Shown here: positions 33,531-47,858 of the stretch, piece after piece
Layout: the number at the start of each line of letters is the position of its first letter
Position numbering within the stretch: the first letter of the stretch is position 1
Assembly: GCA_036245805.1 (NCBI GenBank)
Contig: BTRK01000001.1
Coordinates: 31,320,758 to 31,384,757, forward strand
Direction of reading: 5' to 3'
DNA length: 64,000 nucleotides
DNA from: Pristionchus mayeri
Taxonomy: Eukaryota; Nematoda; Chromadorea; Rhabditida; Neodiplogasteridae
Notes under the pieces: model-generated
Databases searched by the model: none
The model's input: the letters and a program-made list of their open reading frames with translations, nothing else
What the model was told of the DNA's origin: nothing
Program-made: the position numbers and the translations under genes

Positions 33531-36500
33531 CCTATAGGATGCATATGTTCAGAAAGTCAGGCCAGATGAGAACCTATAGGATGCATGTTCAGAAAGTCAG
33601 GAAAGATGAGAACCTACAGGATGCATGTTCAGAAAGTCAGGCCAGATGAGAACCGATATGATGCATGTTCAGAAAGTCAGACCAGATGAGAACCTATAGG
33701 ATGCATATGTTCAGAAAATCAGGCCAGATAAGAACCTATAGGATGCATATGTTCAGAAAGTCAGGCCAGATGAGAACCTATAGGATGCATGTTCAGAAAG
33801 TCAGGAAAGATGAGAACCTACAGGATGCATGTTCAGAAAGTCAGGCCAGATGAGAACCTATAGGATGCATGTTCAGAAAGTCAGGCCAGATGAGAACCTA
33901 CAGGATGCATGTTCAGAAAGTCAGGCCAGATGAGAACCTATAGGATGCACATGTTCAGAAAGTCAGGCCAGATGAGAACCGATAGGATGCATATTTCAGA
34001 AAGTCAGGCCAGATGAGAACCGATAGGATGCATATTTCAGAAAGTCAGGCCAGATGAGAACCGATATGATGCATGTTCAGAAAGTCAGACCAGATGAGAA
34101 CCTATAGGATGCATATGTTCAGAAAGTCAGGCCAGATGAGAACCTATAGGATGCATATGTTCAGAAAGTCACGCCAGATGAGAACCTATAGGATGCATAT
34201 GTTCAGAAAGTCATGCCAATGAGAACCTATAGGATGCATATGTTCAGAAAGTCAGGCCAGATGAGAACCTATAGGATGCATGTTCAGAAAGTCAGGAAAG
34301 ATGAGAACCTACAGGATGCATGTTCAGAAAGTCAGGCCAGATGAGAACCGATATGATGCATGTTCAGAAAGTCAGACCAGATGAGAACCTATAGGATGCA
34401 TATGTTCAGAAAATCAGGCCAGATAAGAACCTATAGGATGCATATGTTCAGAAAGTCAGGCCAGATGAGAACCTATAGGATGCATGTTCAGAAAGTCAGG
34501 AAAGATGAGAACCTACAGGATGCATGTTCAGAAAGTCAGGAAAGATGAGAACCTATAGGATGCATGTTCAGAAAGTCAGGAAAGATGAGAACCTACAGGA
34601 TGCATGTTCAGAAAGTCAGGCCAGATGAGAACCTATAGGATGCATGTTCAGAAAGTCAGGCCAGATGAGAACCTACAGGATGCATGTTCAGAAAGTCAGG
34701 CCAGATGAGAACCTATAGGATGCACATGTTCAGAAAGTCAGGCCAGATGAGAACCGATAGGATGCATATTTCAGAAAGTCAGGCCAGATGAGAACCGATA
34801 GGATGCATATTTCAGAAAGTCAGGCCAGATGAGAACCGATATGATGCATGTTCAGAAAGTCAGGCCAGATGAGAACCTATAGGATGCATATGTTCAGAAA
34901 GTCAGGCCAGATGAGAACCTATAGGATGCATATGTTGAGAAAGTTAGGCCGGATGAGAACCTATAGGATGCATATGTTCAGAAAGTCAGGCCAGATGAGA
35001 ACCTATAGGATGCATATGTTCAGAAAGTCAGGCCAGATGAGAACCTATAGGATGCATATGTTCAGAAAGTTAGGCCGGATGAGAACCTATAGGATGCATA
35101 TGTTCAGAAAGTCAGGCCAGATGAGAACCTATAGGATGCATATGTTCAGAAAGTCAGGCCAGATGAGAACCTATAGGATGCATATGTCCAGAAAGTCACG
35201 CCAGATGAGAACCTATAGGATGCATATGTTCAGAAAGTCACGCCAGATGAGAACTTATAGGATGCATATGTTCAGAAAGTCAGGCCAGATGAGAACCTAT
35301 AGGATGCATGTTCAGAAAGTCAGGCCAGATGAGAACCTATAGGATGCATATGTTCAGAAAGGCAGGCCAGATGAGAACCTATAGGATGCATATGTTCAGA
35401 AAGTCAGGCCAGATGAGAACCTATAGGATGCATATGTTCAGAAAGTCACGCCAGATGAGAACCTATAGGATGCATATGTTCAGAAAGTCATGCCAGATGA
35501 GAACCTATAGGATGCATATGTTCAGAAAGTCAGGCCAGATGAGAACCTATAGGATGCATGTTCAGAAAGTCAGGAAAGATGAGAACCTACAGGATGCATG
35601 TTCAGAAAGTCAGACCAGATGAGAACCTATAGGATGCATATGTTCAGAAAATCAGGCCAGATAAGAACCTATAGGATGCATATGTTCAGAAAGTCAGGCC
35701 AGATGAGAACCTATAGGATGCATATGTTCAGAAAGTCAGGCCAGATGAGAACCTATAGGATGCATATGTCCAGAAAGTCACGCCAGATGAGAACCTATAG
35801 GATGCATATGTTCAGAAAGTCACGCCAGATGAGAACTTATAGGATGCATATGTTCAGAAAGTCAGGCCAGATGAGAACTTATAGGATGCATATGTTCAGA
35901 AAGTCAGGCCAGATGAGAACCTATAGGATGCATGTTCAGAAAGTCAGGCCAGATGAGAACCTATAGGATGCATATGTCCAGAAAGTCACGCCAGATGAGA
36001 ACCTATAGGATGCATATGTTCAGAAAGTCACGCCAGATGAGAACTTATAGGATGCATATGTTCAGAAAGTCAGGCCAGATGAGAACCTATAGGATGCATG
36101 TTCAGAAAGTCAGGCCAGATGAGAACCTATAGGATGCATATGTTCAGAAAGGCAGGCCAGATGAGAACCTATAGGATGCATATGTTCAGAAAGTCAGGCC
36201 AGATGAGAACCTATAGGATGCATATGTTCAGAAAGTCACGCCAGATGAGAACCTATAGGATGCATATGTTCAGAAAGTCATGCCAGATGAGAACCTATAG
36301 GATGCATATGTTCAGAAAGTCAGGCCAGATGAGAACCTATAGGATGCATGTTCAGAAAGTCAGGAAAGATGAGAACCTACAGGATGCATGTTCAGAAAGT
36401 CAGACCAGATGAGAACCTATAGGATGCATATGTTCAGAAAATCAGGCCAGATAAGAACCTATAGGATGCATATGTTCAGAAAGTCAGGCCAGATGAGAAC

Positions 36501-39500
36501 CTATAGGATGCATATGTTCAGAAAGTCAGGCCAGATGAGAACCTATAGGATGCATATGTCCAGAAAGTCACGCCAGATGAGAACCTATAGGATGCATATG
36601 TTCAGAAAGTCACGCCAGATGAGAACTTATAGGATGCATATGTTCAGAAAGTCAGGCCAGATGAGAACCTATAGGATGCATGTTCAGAAAGTCAGGCCAG
36701 ATGAGAACCTATAGGATGCATATGTTCAGAAAGGCAGGCCTGATGAGAACCTATAGGATGCATATGTTCAGAAAGTCAGGCCAGATGAGAACCTATAGGA
36801 TGCATATGTTCAGAAAGTCACGCCAGATGAGAACCTATAGGATGCATATGTTCAGAAAGTCATGCCAGTTGAGAACCTATAGGATGCATATGTTCAGAAA
36901 GTCAGGCCAGATGAGAACCTATAGGATGCATGTTCAGAAAGTCAGGAAAGATGAGAACCTACAGGATGCATGTTCAGAAAGTCAGACCAGATGAGAACCT
37001 ATAGGATGCATATGTTCAGAAAATCAGGCCAGATAAGAACCTATAGGATGCATATGTTCAGAAAGTCAGGCCAGATGAGAACCGATAGGATGCATATTTC
37101 AGAAAGTCAGGCCAGATGAGAACCTATAGGATGCATATGTTCAGAAAGGCAGGCCAGATGAGAACCTATAGGATGCATATGTTCCGAAAGTCAGGCCAGA
37201 TGAGAACCTATAGGATGCATATGTTCAGAAAGTCACGCCAGATGAGAACCTATAGGATTCATATGTTCAGAAAGTCAGGCCAGATGAGAACCGATAGGAT
37301 GCATATTTCAGAAAGTCAGGCCAGATGAGAACCTATAGGATGCATATGTTCAGAAAGTTAGGCCGGATGAGAACCTATAGGATGCATATGTTCAGAAAGT
37401 CAGGCCAGATGAGAACCTATAGGATGCATATGTTCAGAAAGTTAGGCCGGATGAGAACCTATAGGATGCATATGTTCAGAAAGTCAGGCCAGATGAGAAC
37501 CTATAGGATGCATATGTTCAGAAAGTCACGCCAGATGAGAACCTATAGGATTCATATGTTCAGAAAGTCACGCCAGATGAGAACCTATAGGATGCATATG
37601 TTCAGAAAGTTAGGCCGGATGAGAACCTATAGGATGCATATGTTCAGAAAGTCAGGCCAGATGAGAACCTATAGGATGCATATGTTCAGAAAGTTAGGCC
37701 GGATGAGAACCTATAGGATGCATATGTTCAGAAAGTCAGGCCAGATGAGAACCTATAGGATGCATATGTTCAGAAAGTCACGCCAGATGAGAACCTATAG
37801 GATCCATATGTTCAGAAAGTCACGCCAGATGAGAACTTATAGGATGCATATGTTCAGAAAGTCAGGCCAGATGAGAACCTATAGGGTGCATGTTCAGAAA
37901 GTCAGGCCAGATGAGAACCTATAGGATGCATATGTTCAGAAAGGCAGGCCAGATGAGAACCTATAGGATGCATATGTTCAGAAAGTCAGGCCAGATGAGA
38001 ACCTATAGGATGCATATGTTCAGAAAGTCACGCCAGATGAGAACCTATAGGATGCATATGTTCAGAAAGTCACGCCAGATGAGAACCTATAGGATGCATA
38101 TGTTCAGAAAGTCACGCCAGATGAGAACCTATAGGATGCATATGTTCAGAAAGTCACGCCAGATGAGAACCTACAGGATGCATATGTTCAGAAAGTCAGG
38201 CCAGATGAGAACCTACAGGATGCATGTTCAGAAAGGCAGGCCAGATGAGAACCTATAGGATTCATATGTTCAGAAAGTCACGCCAGATGAGAACCTATAG
38301 GATGCATATGTTCAGAAAGTTAGGCCGGATGAGAACCTATAGGATGCATATGTTCAGAAAGTCACGCCAGATGAGAACCTATAGGATTCATATGTTCAGA
38401 AAGTCACGCCAGATGAGAACCTATAGGATGCATATGTTCAGAAAGTTAGGCCGGATGAGAACCTATAGGATGCATATGTTCAGAAAGTCACGCCAGATGA
38501 GAACCTATAGGATGCATATGTTCAGAAAGTCACGCCAGATGAGAACTTATAGGATGCATATGTTCAGAAAGTCAGGCCAGATGAGAACCTATAGGATGCA
38601 TGTTCAGAAAGTCAGGCCAGATGAGAACCTATAGGATGCATATGTTCAGAAAGGCAGGCCAGATGAGAACCTATAGGATGCATATGTTCAGAAAGTCAGG
38701 CCAGATGAGAACCTATAGGATGCATATGTTTAGAAAGTCACGCCAGATGAGAACCTATAGGATGCATATGTTCAGAAAGTCACGCCAGATGAGAACCTAT
38801 AGGATTCATATGTTCAGAAAGTCACGCCAGATGAGAACCTATAGGATGCATATGTTCAGAAAGTTAGGCCGGATGAGAACCTATAGGATGCATATGTTCA
38901 GAAAGTTAGGCCGGATGAGAACCTATAGGATGCATATGTTCAGAAAGTCAGGCCAGATGAGAACCTATAGGATGCATATGTTCAGAAAGTCACGCCAGAT
39001 GAGAACCTATAGGATTCATATGTTCAGAAAGTCACGCCAGATGAGAACCTATAGGATGCATATGTTCAGAAAGTTAGGCCGGATGAGAACCTATAGGATG
39101 CATATGTTCAGAAAGTCAGGCCAGATGAGAACCTATAGGATGCATATGTTCAGAAAGTTAGGCCGGATGAGAACCTATAGGATGCATATGTTCAGAAAGT
39201 CAGGCCAGATGAGAACCTATAGGATGCATATGTTCAGAAAGTCAGGCCAGATGAGAACCTATAGGATGCATATGTTCAGAAAGTCACGCCAGATGAGAAC
39301 CTATAGGATGCATATGTTCAGAAAGTCACGCCAGATGAGAACTTATAGGATGCATATGTTCAGAAAGTCAGGCCAGATGAGAACCTATAGGGTGCATGTT
39401 CAGAAAGTCAGGCCAGATGAGAACCTATAGGATGCATATGTTCAGAAAGTCAGGCCAGATGAGAACCTATAGGATGCATATGTTCAGAAAGTCAGGCCAG

Positions 39501-42500
39501 ATGAGAACCTATAGGATGCATATGTTCAGAAAGTTAGGCCGGATGAGAACCTATAGGATGCATATGTTCAGAAAGTCAGGCCAGATGAGAACCTATAGGA
39601 TGCATATGTTCAGAAAGTCAGGCCAGATGAGAACCTATAGGATGCATATGTCCAGAAAGTCACGCCAGATGAGAACCTATAGGATGCATATGTTCAGAAA
39701 GTCACGCCAGATGAGAACTTATAGGATGCATATGTTCAGAAAGTCAGGCCAGATGAGAACCTATAGGATGCATGTTCAGAAAGTCAGGCCAGATGAGAAC
39801 CTATAGGATGCATATGTTCAGAAAGGCAGGCCAGATGAGAACCTATAGGATGCATATGTTCAGAAAGTCAGGCCAGATGAGAACCTATAGGATGCATATG
39901 TTCAGAAAGTCACGCCAGATGAGAACCTATAGGATGCATATGTTCAGAAAGTCATGCCAGATGAGAACCTATAGGATGCATATGTTCAGAAAGTCAGGCC
40001 AGATGAGAACCTATAGGATGCATGTTCAGAAAGTCAGGAAAGATGAGAACCTACAGGATGCATGTTCAGAAAGTCAGACCAGATGAGAACCTATAGGATG
40101 CATATGTTCAGAAAATCAGGCCAGATAAGAACCTATAGGATGCATATGTTCAGAAAGTCAGGCCAGATGAGAACCTATAGGATGCATATGTTCAGAAAGT
40201 CAGGCCAGATGAGAACCTATAGGATGCATATGTCCAGAAAGTCACGCCAGATGAGAACCTATAGGATGCATATGTTCAGAAAGTCACGCCAGATGAGAAC
40301 TTATAGGATGCATATGTTCAGAAAGTCAGGCCAGATGAGAACCTATAGGATGCATGTTCAGAAAGTCAGGCCAGATGAGAACCTATAGGATGCATATGTT
40401 CAGAAAGGCAGGCCTGATGAGAACCTATAGGATGCATATGTTCAGAAAGTCAGGCCAGATGAGAACCTATAGGATGCATATGTTCAGAAAGTCACGCCAG
40501 ATGAGAACCTATAGGATGCATATGTTCAGAAAGTCATGCCAGATGAGAACCTATAGGATGCATATGTTCAGAAAGTCAGGCCAGATGAGAACCTATAGGA
40601 TGCATGTTCAGAAAGTCAGGAAAGATGAGAACCTACAGGATGCATGTTCAGAAAGTCAGACCAGATGAGAACCTATAGGATGCATATGTTCAGAAAATCA
40701 GGCCAGATAAGAACCTATAGGATGCATATGTTCAGAAAGTCAGGCCAGATGAGAACCTATAGGATGCACATGTTCAGAAAGTCAGGCCAGATGAGAACCG
40801 ATAGGATGCATATTTCAGAAAGTCAGGCCAGATGAGAACCTATAGGATGCATATGTTCAGAAAGTTAGGCCGGATGAGAACCTATAGGATGCATATGTTC
40901 AGAAAGTCAGGCCAGATGAGAACCTATAGGATGCATATGTTCAGAAAGTTAGGCCGGATGAGAACCTATAGGATGCATATGTTCAGAAAGTCAGGCCAGA
41001 TGAGAACCTATAGGATGCATATGTTCAGAAAGTCACGCCAGATGAGAACCTATAGGATGCATATGTTCAGAAAGTCACGCCAGATGAGAACTTATAGGAT
41101 GCATATGTTCAGAAAGTCAGGCCAGATGAGAACCTATAGGGTGCATGTTCAGAAAGTCAGGCCAGATGAGAACCTATAGGATGCATATGTTCAGAAAGGC
41201 AGGCCAGATGAGAACCTATAGGATGCATATGTTCAGAAAGTCAGGCCAGATGAGAACCTATAGGATGCATATGTTCAGAAAGTCAGGCCAGATGAGAACC
41301 TATAGGATGCATATGTTCAGAAAGTCAGGCCAGATGAGAACCTATAGGATGCATATGTCCAGAAAGTCACGCCAGATGAGAACCTATAGGATGCATATGT
41401 TCAGAAAATCAGGCCAGATAAGAACCTATAGGATGCATATGTTCAGAAAGTCAGGCCAGATGAGAACCTATAGGATGCATATGTTCAGAAAGTCAGGCCA
41501 GATGAGAACCTATAGGATGCATATGTCCAGAAAGTCACGCCAGATGAGAACCTATAGGATGCATATGTTCAGAAAGTCACGCCAGATGAGAACTTATAGG
41601 ATGCATATGTTCAGAAAGTCAGGCCAGATGAGAACCTATAGGATGCATGTTCAGAAAGTCACGCCAGATGAGAACCTATAGGATGCATATGTTCAGAAAG
41701 TCATGCCAGATGAGAACCTATAGGATGCATATGTTCAGAAAGTCAGGCCAGATGAGAACCTATAGGATGCATGTTCAGAAAGTCAGACCAGATGAGAACC
41801 TATAGGATGCATATGTTCAGAAAATCAGGCCAGATAAGAACCTATAGGATGCATATGTTCAGAAAGTCAGGCCAGATGAGAACCTATAGGATGCACATGT
41901 TCAGAAAGTCAGGCCAGATGAGAACCGATAGGATGCATATTTCAGAAAGTCAGGCCAGATGAGAACCTATAGGATGCATATGTTCAGAAAGTTAGGCCGG
42001 ATGAGAACCTATAGGATGCATATGTTCAGAAAGTCAGGCCAGATGAGAACCTATAGGATGCATATGTTCAGAAAGTTAGGCCGGATGAGAACCTATAGGA
42101 TGCATATGTTCAGAAAGTCAGGCCAGATGAGAACCTATAGGATGCATATGTTCAGAAAGTCACGCCAGATGAGAACCTATAGGATGCATATGTTCAGAAA
42201 GTCACGCCAGATGAGAACTTATAGGATGCATATGTTCAGAAAGTCAGGCCAGATGAGAACCTATAGGGTGCATGTTCAGAAAGTCAGGCCAGATGAGAAC
42301 CTATAGGATGCATATGTTCAGAAAGGCAGGCCAGATGAGAACCTATAGGATGCATATGTTCAGAAAGTCAGGCCAGATGAGAACCTATAGGATGCATATG
42401 TTCAGAAAGTCACGCCAGATGAGAACCTATAGGATGCATATGTTCAGAAAGTCACGCCAGATGAGAACCTATAGGATGCATATGTTCAGAAAGTCACGCC

Positions 42501-45164
42501 AGATGAGAACCTATAGGATGCATATGTTCAGAAAGTCACGCCAGATGAGAACCTACAGGATGCATATGTTCAGAAAGTCAGGCCAGATGAGAACCTACAG
42601 GATGCATGTTCAGAAAGGCAGGCCAGATGAGAACCTATAGGATTCATATGTTCAGAAAGTCACGCCAGATGAGAACCTATAGGATGCATATGTTCAGAAA
42701 GTTAGGCCGGATGAGAACCTATAGGATGCATATGTTCAGAAAGTCAGGCCAGATGAGAACCTATAGGATGCATGTTCAGAAAGTCAGGAAAGATGAGAAC
42801 CTACAGGATGCATGTTCAGAAAGTTAGGCCGGATGAGAACCTATAGGATGCATATGTTCAGAAAGTCACGCCAGATGAGAACCTATAGGATGCATATGTT
42901 CAGAAAGTCACGCCAGATGAGAACCTATAGGATGCATATGTTCAGAAAGTCACGCCAGATGAGAACCTATAGGATGCATATGTTCAGAAAGTCATGCCAG
43001 ATGAGAACCTATAGGATGCATATGTTCAGAAAGTCAGGCCAGATGAGAACCTATAGGATGCATGTTCAGAAAGTCAGGAAAGATGAGAACATACAGGATG
43101 CATGTTCAGAAAGTCAGACCAGATGAGAACCTATAGGATGCATATGTTCAGAAAATCAGGCCAGATAAGAACCTATAGGATGCATATGTTCAGAAAGTCA
43201 GGCCAGATGAGAACCTATAGGATGCACATGTTCAGAAAGTCAGGCCAGATGAGAACCGATAGGATGCATATTTCAGAAAGTCAGGCCAGATGAGAACCTA
43301 TAGGATGCATATGTTCAGAAAGGCAGGCCAGATGAGAACCTATAGGATGCATATGTTCCGAAAGTCACGCCAGATGAGAACCTATAGGATGCATATGTTC
43401 AGAAAGTCACGCCAGATGAGAACCTATAGGATGCATATGTTCAGAAAGTCACGCCAAATGAGAACCTATAGGATGCATATGTTCAGAAAGTCACGCCAGA
43501 TGAGAACCTATAGGATGCATATGTTCAGAAAGTGAGGCCAGATGAGAACCTACAGGATGCATGTTCAGAAAGGCAGGCCAGATGAGAACATATAGGATTC
43601 ATATGTTCAGAAAGTCACGCCAGATGAGAACCTATAGGATTCATATGTTCAGAAAGTCACGCCAGATGAGAACCTATAGGATGCATATGTTCAGAAAGTT
43701 AGGCCGGATGAGAACCTATAGGATGCATATGTTCAGAAAGTCAGGCCAGATGAGAACCTATAGGATGCATATGTTCAGAAAGTTAGGCCGGATGAGAACC
43801 TATAGGATGCATATGTTCAGAAAGTCAGGCCAGATGAGAACCTATAGGATGCATATGTTCAGAAAGTCACGCCAGATGAGAACCTATAGGATGCATATGT
43901 TCAGAAAGTCACGCCAGATGAGAACTTATAGGATGCATATGTTCAGAAAGTCAGGCCAGATGAGAACCTATAGGGTGCATGTTCAGAAAGTCAGGCCAGA
44001 TGAGAACCTATAGGATGCATATGTTCAGAAAGGCAGGCCAGATGAGAACCTATAGGATGCATATGTTCAGAAAGTCAGGCCAGATGAGAACCTATAGGAT
44101 GCATATGTTCAGAAAGTCACGCCAGATGAGAACCTATAGGATGCATATGTTCAGAAAGTCACGCCAGATGAGAACCTATAGGATGCATATGTTCAGAAAG
44201 TCACGCCAGATGAGAACCTATAGGATGCATATGTTCAGAAAGTCACGCCAGATGAGAACCTACAGGATGCATATGTTCAGAAAGTCAGGCCAGATGAGAA
44301 CCTACAGGATGCATGTTCAGAAAGGCAGGCCAGATGAGAACCTATAGGATTCATATGTTCAGAAAGTCACGCCAGATGAGAACCTATAGGATGCATATGT
44401 TCAGAAAGTCACGCCAGATGAGAACCTATAGGATGCATATGTTCAGAAAGTCACGCCAGATGAGAACCTATAGGATGCATATGTTCAGAAAGTCACGCCA
44501 GATGAGAACCTATAGGATGCATATGTTCAGAAAGTCACGCCAGATGAGAACCTACAGGATGCATATGTTCAGAAAGTTAGGCCGGATGAGAACCTATAGG
44601 ATGCATATGTTCAGAAAGTCAGGCCAGATGAGAACCTATAGGATGCATGTTCAGAAAGTCAGGAAAGATGAGAACCTACAGGATGCATGTTCAGAAAGTT
44701 AGGCCGGATGAGAACCTATAGGATGCATATGTTCAGAAAGTCACGCCAGATGAGAACCTATAGGATGCATATGTTCAGAAAGTCACGCCAGATGAGAACC
44801 TATAGGATGCATATGTTCAGAAAGTCACGCCAGATGAGAACCTATAGGATGCATATGTTCAGAAAGTCATGCCAGATGAGAACCTATAGGATGCATATGT
44901 TCAGAAAGTCAGGCCAGATGAGAACCTATAGGATGCATGTTCAGAAAGTCAGGAAAGATGAGAACCTACAGGATGCATGTTCAGAAAGTCAGACCAGATG
45001 AGAACCTATAGGATGCATATGTTCAGAAAATCAGGCCAGATAAGAACCTATAGGATGCATATGTTCAGAAAGTCAGGCCAGATGAGAACCTATAGGATGC
45101 ACATGTTCAGAAAGTCAGGCCAGATGAGAACCGATAGGATGCATATTTCAGAAAGTCAGGCCAG
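33531..45164 (+). repeat. 42-bp satellite, block 4 (mosaic of both types)
   Basis: Block-1-type islands (40-mers with GGAAAGATG, TCAGACCAG, AAATCAGGCCAGATAAG and ACCGATAGG) alternate with block-3-type 42-mer runs. A recurring cassette joins GGAAAGATG, TCAGACCAG and the GATAAG unit, near 35,570, 36,360, 36,950, 40,035, 40,620, 43,080 and 44,950. Spacings between equivalent landmarks are 790 bp (35308/36098), 3674 bp (36098/39772, 36388/40062), 1127 bp (40644/41771, 41145/42272), 1707 bp (42272/43979) and 1875 bp (42812/44687, 43102/44977). GTCCAGAAAG units occur in most of this block, and are also seen just before it (from about 32.7 kb). Confidence 0.95.
37890..39430 (+). repeat. Higher-order segment duplicated 8428 bp away, copy 1
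   Basis: The order of unit variants from 37890 to 39430 is the same as at 46318-47858. That includes three successive open runs of identical translated sequence and the rare ATGTTTAGAAAG at 38726 and 47154. This is a dispersed, not tandem, duplication within the array. Confidence 0.8.
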
Positions 45165-46352
45165 ATGAGAACCTATAGGATGCATATGTTCAGAAAGGCA
45201 GGCCAGATGAGAACCTATAGGATGCATATGTTCCGAAAGTCAGGCCAGATGAGAACCTATAGGATGCATATGTTCAGAAAGTCACGCCAGATGAGAACCT
45301 ATAGGATTCATATGTTCAGAAAGTCACGCCAGATGAGAACCTATAGGATGCATATGTTCAGAAAGTTAGGCCGGATGAGAACCTATAGGATGCATATGTT
45401 CAGAAAGTCAGGCCAGATGAGAACCTATAGGATGCATATGTTCAGAAAGTTAGGCCGGATGAGAACCTATAGGATGCATATGTTCAGAAAGTCAGGCCAG
45501 ATGAGAACCTATAGGATGCATATGTTCAGAAAGTCACGCCAGATGAGAACCTATAGGATTCATATGTTCAGAAAGTCACGCCAGATGAGAACCTATAGGA
45601 TGCATATGTTCAGAAAGTTAGGCCGGATGAGAACCTATAGGATGCATATGTTCAGAAAGTCAGGCCAGATGAGAACCTATAGGATGCATATGTTCAGAAA
45701 GTTAGGCCGGATGAGAACCTATAGGATGCATATGTTCAGAAAGTCAGGCCAGATGAGAACCTATAGGATGCATATGTTCAGAAAGTCACGCCAGATGAGA
45801 ACCTATAGGATGCATATGTTCAGAAAGTCACGCCAGATGAGAACTTATAGGATGCATATGTTCAGAAAGTCAGGCCAGATGAGAACCTATAGGATGCATA
45901 TGTTCAGAAAGGCAGGCCAGATGAGAACCTATAGGATGCATATGTTCAGAAAGTTAGGCCGGATGAGAACCTATAGGATGCATATGTTCAGAAAGTCAGG
46001 CCAGATGAGAACCTATAGGATGCATATGTTCAGAAAGTCACGCCAGATGAGAACCTATAGGATGCATATGTTCAGAAAGTCACGCCAGATGAGAACCTAT
46101 AGGATGCATATGTTCAGAAAGTTAGGCCGGATGAGAACCTATAGGATGCATATGTTCAGAAAGTCAGGCCAGATGAGAACCTATAGGATGCATATGTTCA
46201 GAAAGTCACGCCAGATGAGAACCTATAGGATGCATATGTTCAGAAAGTCACGCCAGATGAGAACTTATAGGATGCATATGTTCAGAAAGTCAGGCCAGAT
46301 GAGAACCTATAGGGTGCATGTTCAGAAAGTCAGGCCAGATGAGAACCTATAG
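45165..46352 (+). other. Longest satellite open frame (395 residues), probably not coding
   Basis: Twenty-eight consecutive 42-mers keep one frame open and would encode a basic 14-residue repeat, MFRKSGQMRTYRMH with S/A/L and G/R/Q changes. It stops when a 40-mer shifts the frame into PDENL followed by TAG. Similar runs occur at 57344-58342, 58978-59976 (332 residues each), 48156-49112 (318), 28484-29398 (304), 25724-26596 and 50916-51788 (290). There is no signal peptide, no distinct start or end domain and no visible splice or promoter context. The frame exists because 42 is divisible by three and the unit happens to lack a stop in it. I judge it non-coding, though transcripts could contain it. 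Confidence 0.25.
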
Positions 46353-47858
46353 GATGCATATGTTCAGAAAGGCAGGCCAGATGAGAACCTATAGGATGCA
46401 TATGTTCAGAAAGTCAGGCCAGATGAGAACCTATAGGATGCATATGTTCAGAAAGTCACGCCAGATGAGAACCTATAGGATGCATATGTTCAGAAAGTCA
46501 CGCCAGATGAGAACCTATAGGATGCATATGTTCAGAAAGTCACGCCAGATGAGAACCTATAGGATGCATATGTTCAGAAAGTCACGCCAGATGAGAACCT
46601 ACAGGATGCATATGTTCAGAAAGTCAGGCCAGATGAGAACCTACAGGATGCATGTTCAGAAAGGCAGGCCAGATGAGAACCTATAGGATTCATATGTTCA
46701 GAAAGTCACGCCAGATGAGAACCTATAGGATGCATATGTTCAGAAAGTTAGGCCGGATGAGAACCTATAGGATGCATATGTTCAGAAAGTCACGCCAGAT
46801 GAGAACCTATAGGATTCATATGTTCAGAAAGTCACGCCAGATGAGAACCTATAGGATGCATATGTTCAGAAAGTTAGGCCGGATGAGAACCTATAGGATG
46901 CATATGTTCAGAAAGTCACGCCAGATGAGAACCTATAGGATGCATATGTTCAGAAAGTCACGCCAGATGAGAACTTATAGGATGCATATGTTCAGAAAGT
47001 CAGGCCAGATGAGAACCTATAGGATGCATGTTCAGAAAGTCAGGCCAGATGAGAACCTATAGGATGCATATGTTCAGAAAGGCAGGCCAGATGAGAACCT
47101 ATAGGATGCATATGTTCAGAAAGTCAGGCCAGATGAGAACCTATAGGATGCATATGTTTAGAAAGTCACGCCAGATGAGAACCTATAGGATGCATATGTT
47201 CAGAAAGTCACGCCAGATGAGAACCTATAGGATTCATATGTTCAGAAAGTCACGCCAGATGAGAACCTATAGGATGCATATGTTCAGAAAGTTAGGCCGG
47301 ATGAGAACCTATAGGATGCATATGTTCAGAAAGTTAGGCCGGATGAGAACCTATAGGATGCATATGTTCAGAAAGTCAGGCCAGATGAGAACCTATAGGA
47401 TGCATATGTTCAGAAAGTCACGCCAGATGAGAACCTATAGGATTCATATGTTCAGAAAGTCACGCCAGATGAGAACCTATAGGATGCATATGTTCAGAAA
47501 GTTAGGCCGGATGAGAACCTATAGGATGCATATGTTCAGAAAGTCAGGCCAGATGAGAACCTATAGGATGCATATGTTCAGAAAGTTAGGCCGGATGAGA
47601 ACCTATAGGATGCATATGTTCAGAAAGTCAGGCCAGATGAGAACCTATAGGATGCATATGTTCAGAAAGTCAGGCCAGATGAGAACCTATAGGATGCATA
47701 TGTTCAGAAAGTCACGCCAGATGAGAACCTATAGGATGCATATGTTCAGAAAGTCACGCCAGATGAGAACTTATAGGATGCATATGTTCAGAAAGTCAGG
47801 CCAGATGAGAACCTATAGGGTGCATGTTCAGAAAGTCAGGCCAGATGAGAACCTATAG
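46318..47858 (+). repeat. Higher-order segment, copy 2 (8428 bp from copy 1)
   Basis: Counterpart of 37890-39430, with all landmarks offset by 8428 bp. A third, partial relative follows at 48156-49112, which repeats the first 16 units or so of the 47028-47858 run before diverging. Confidence 0.8.
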
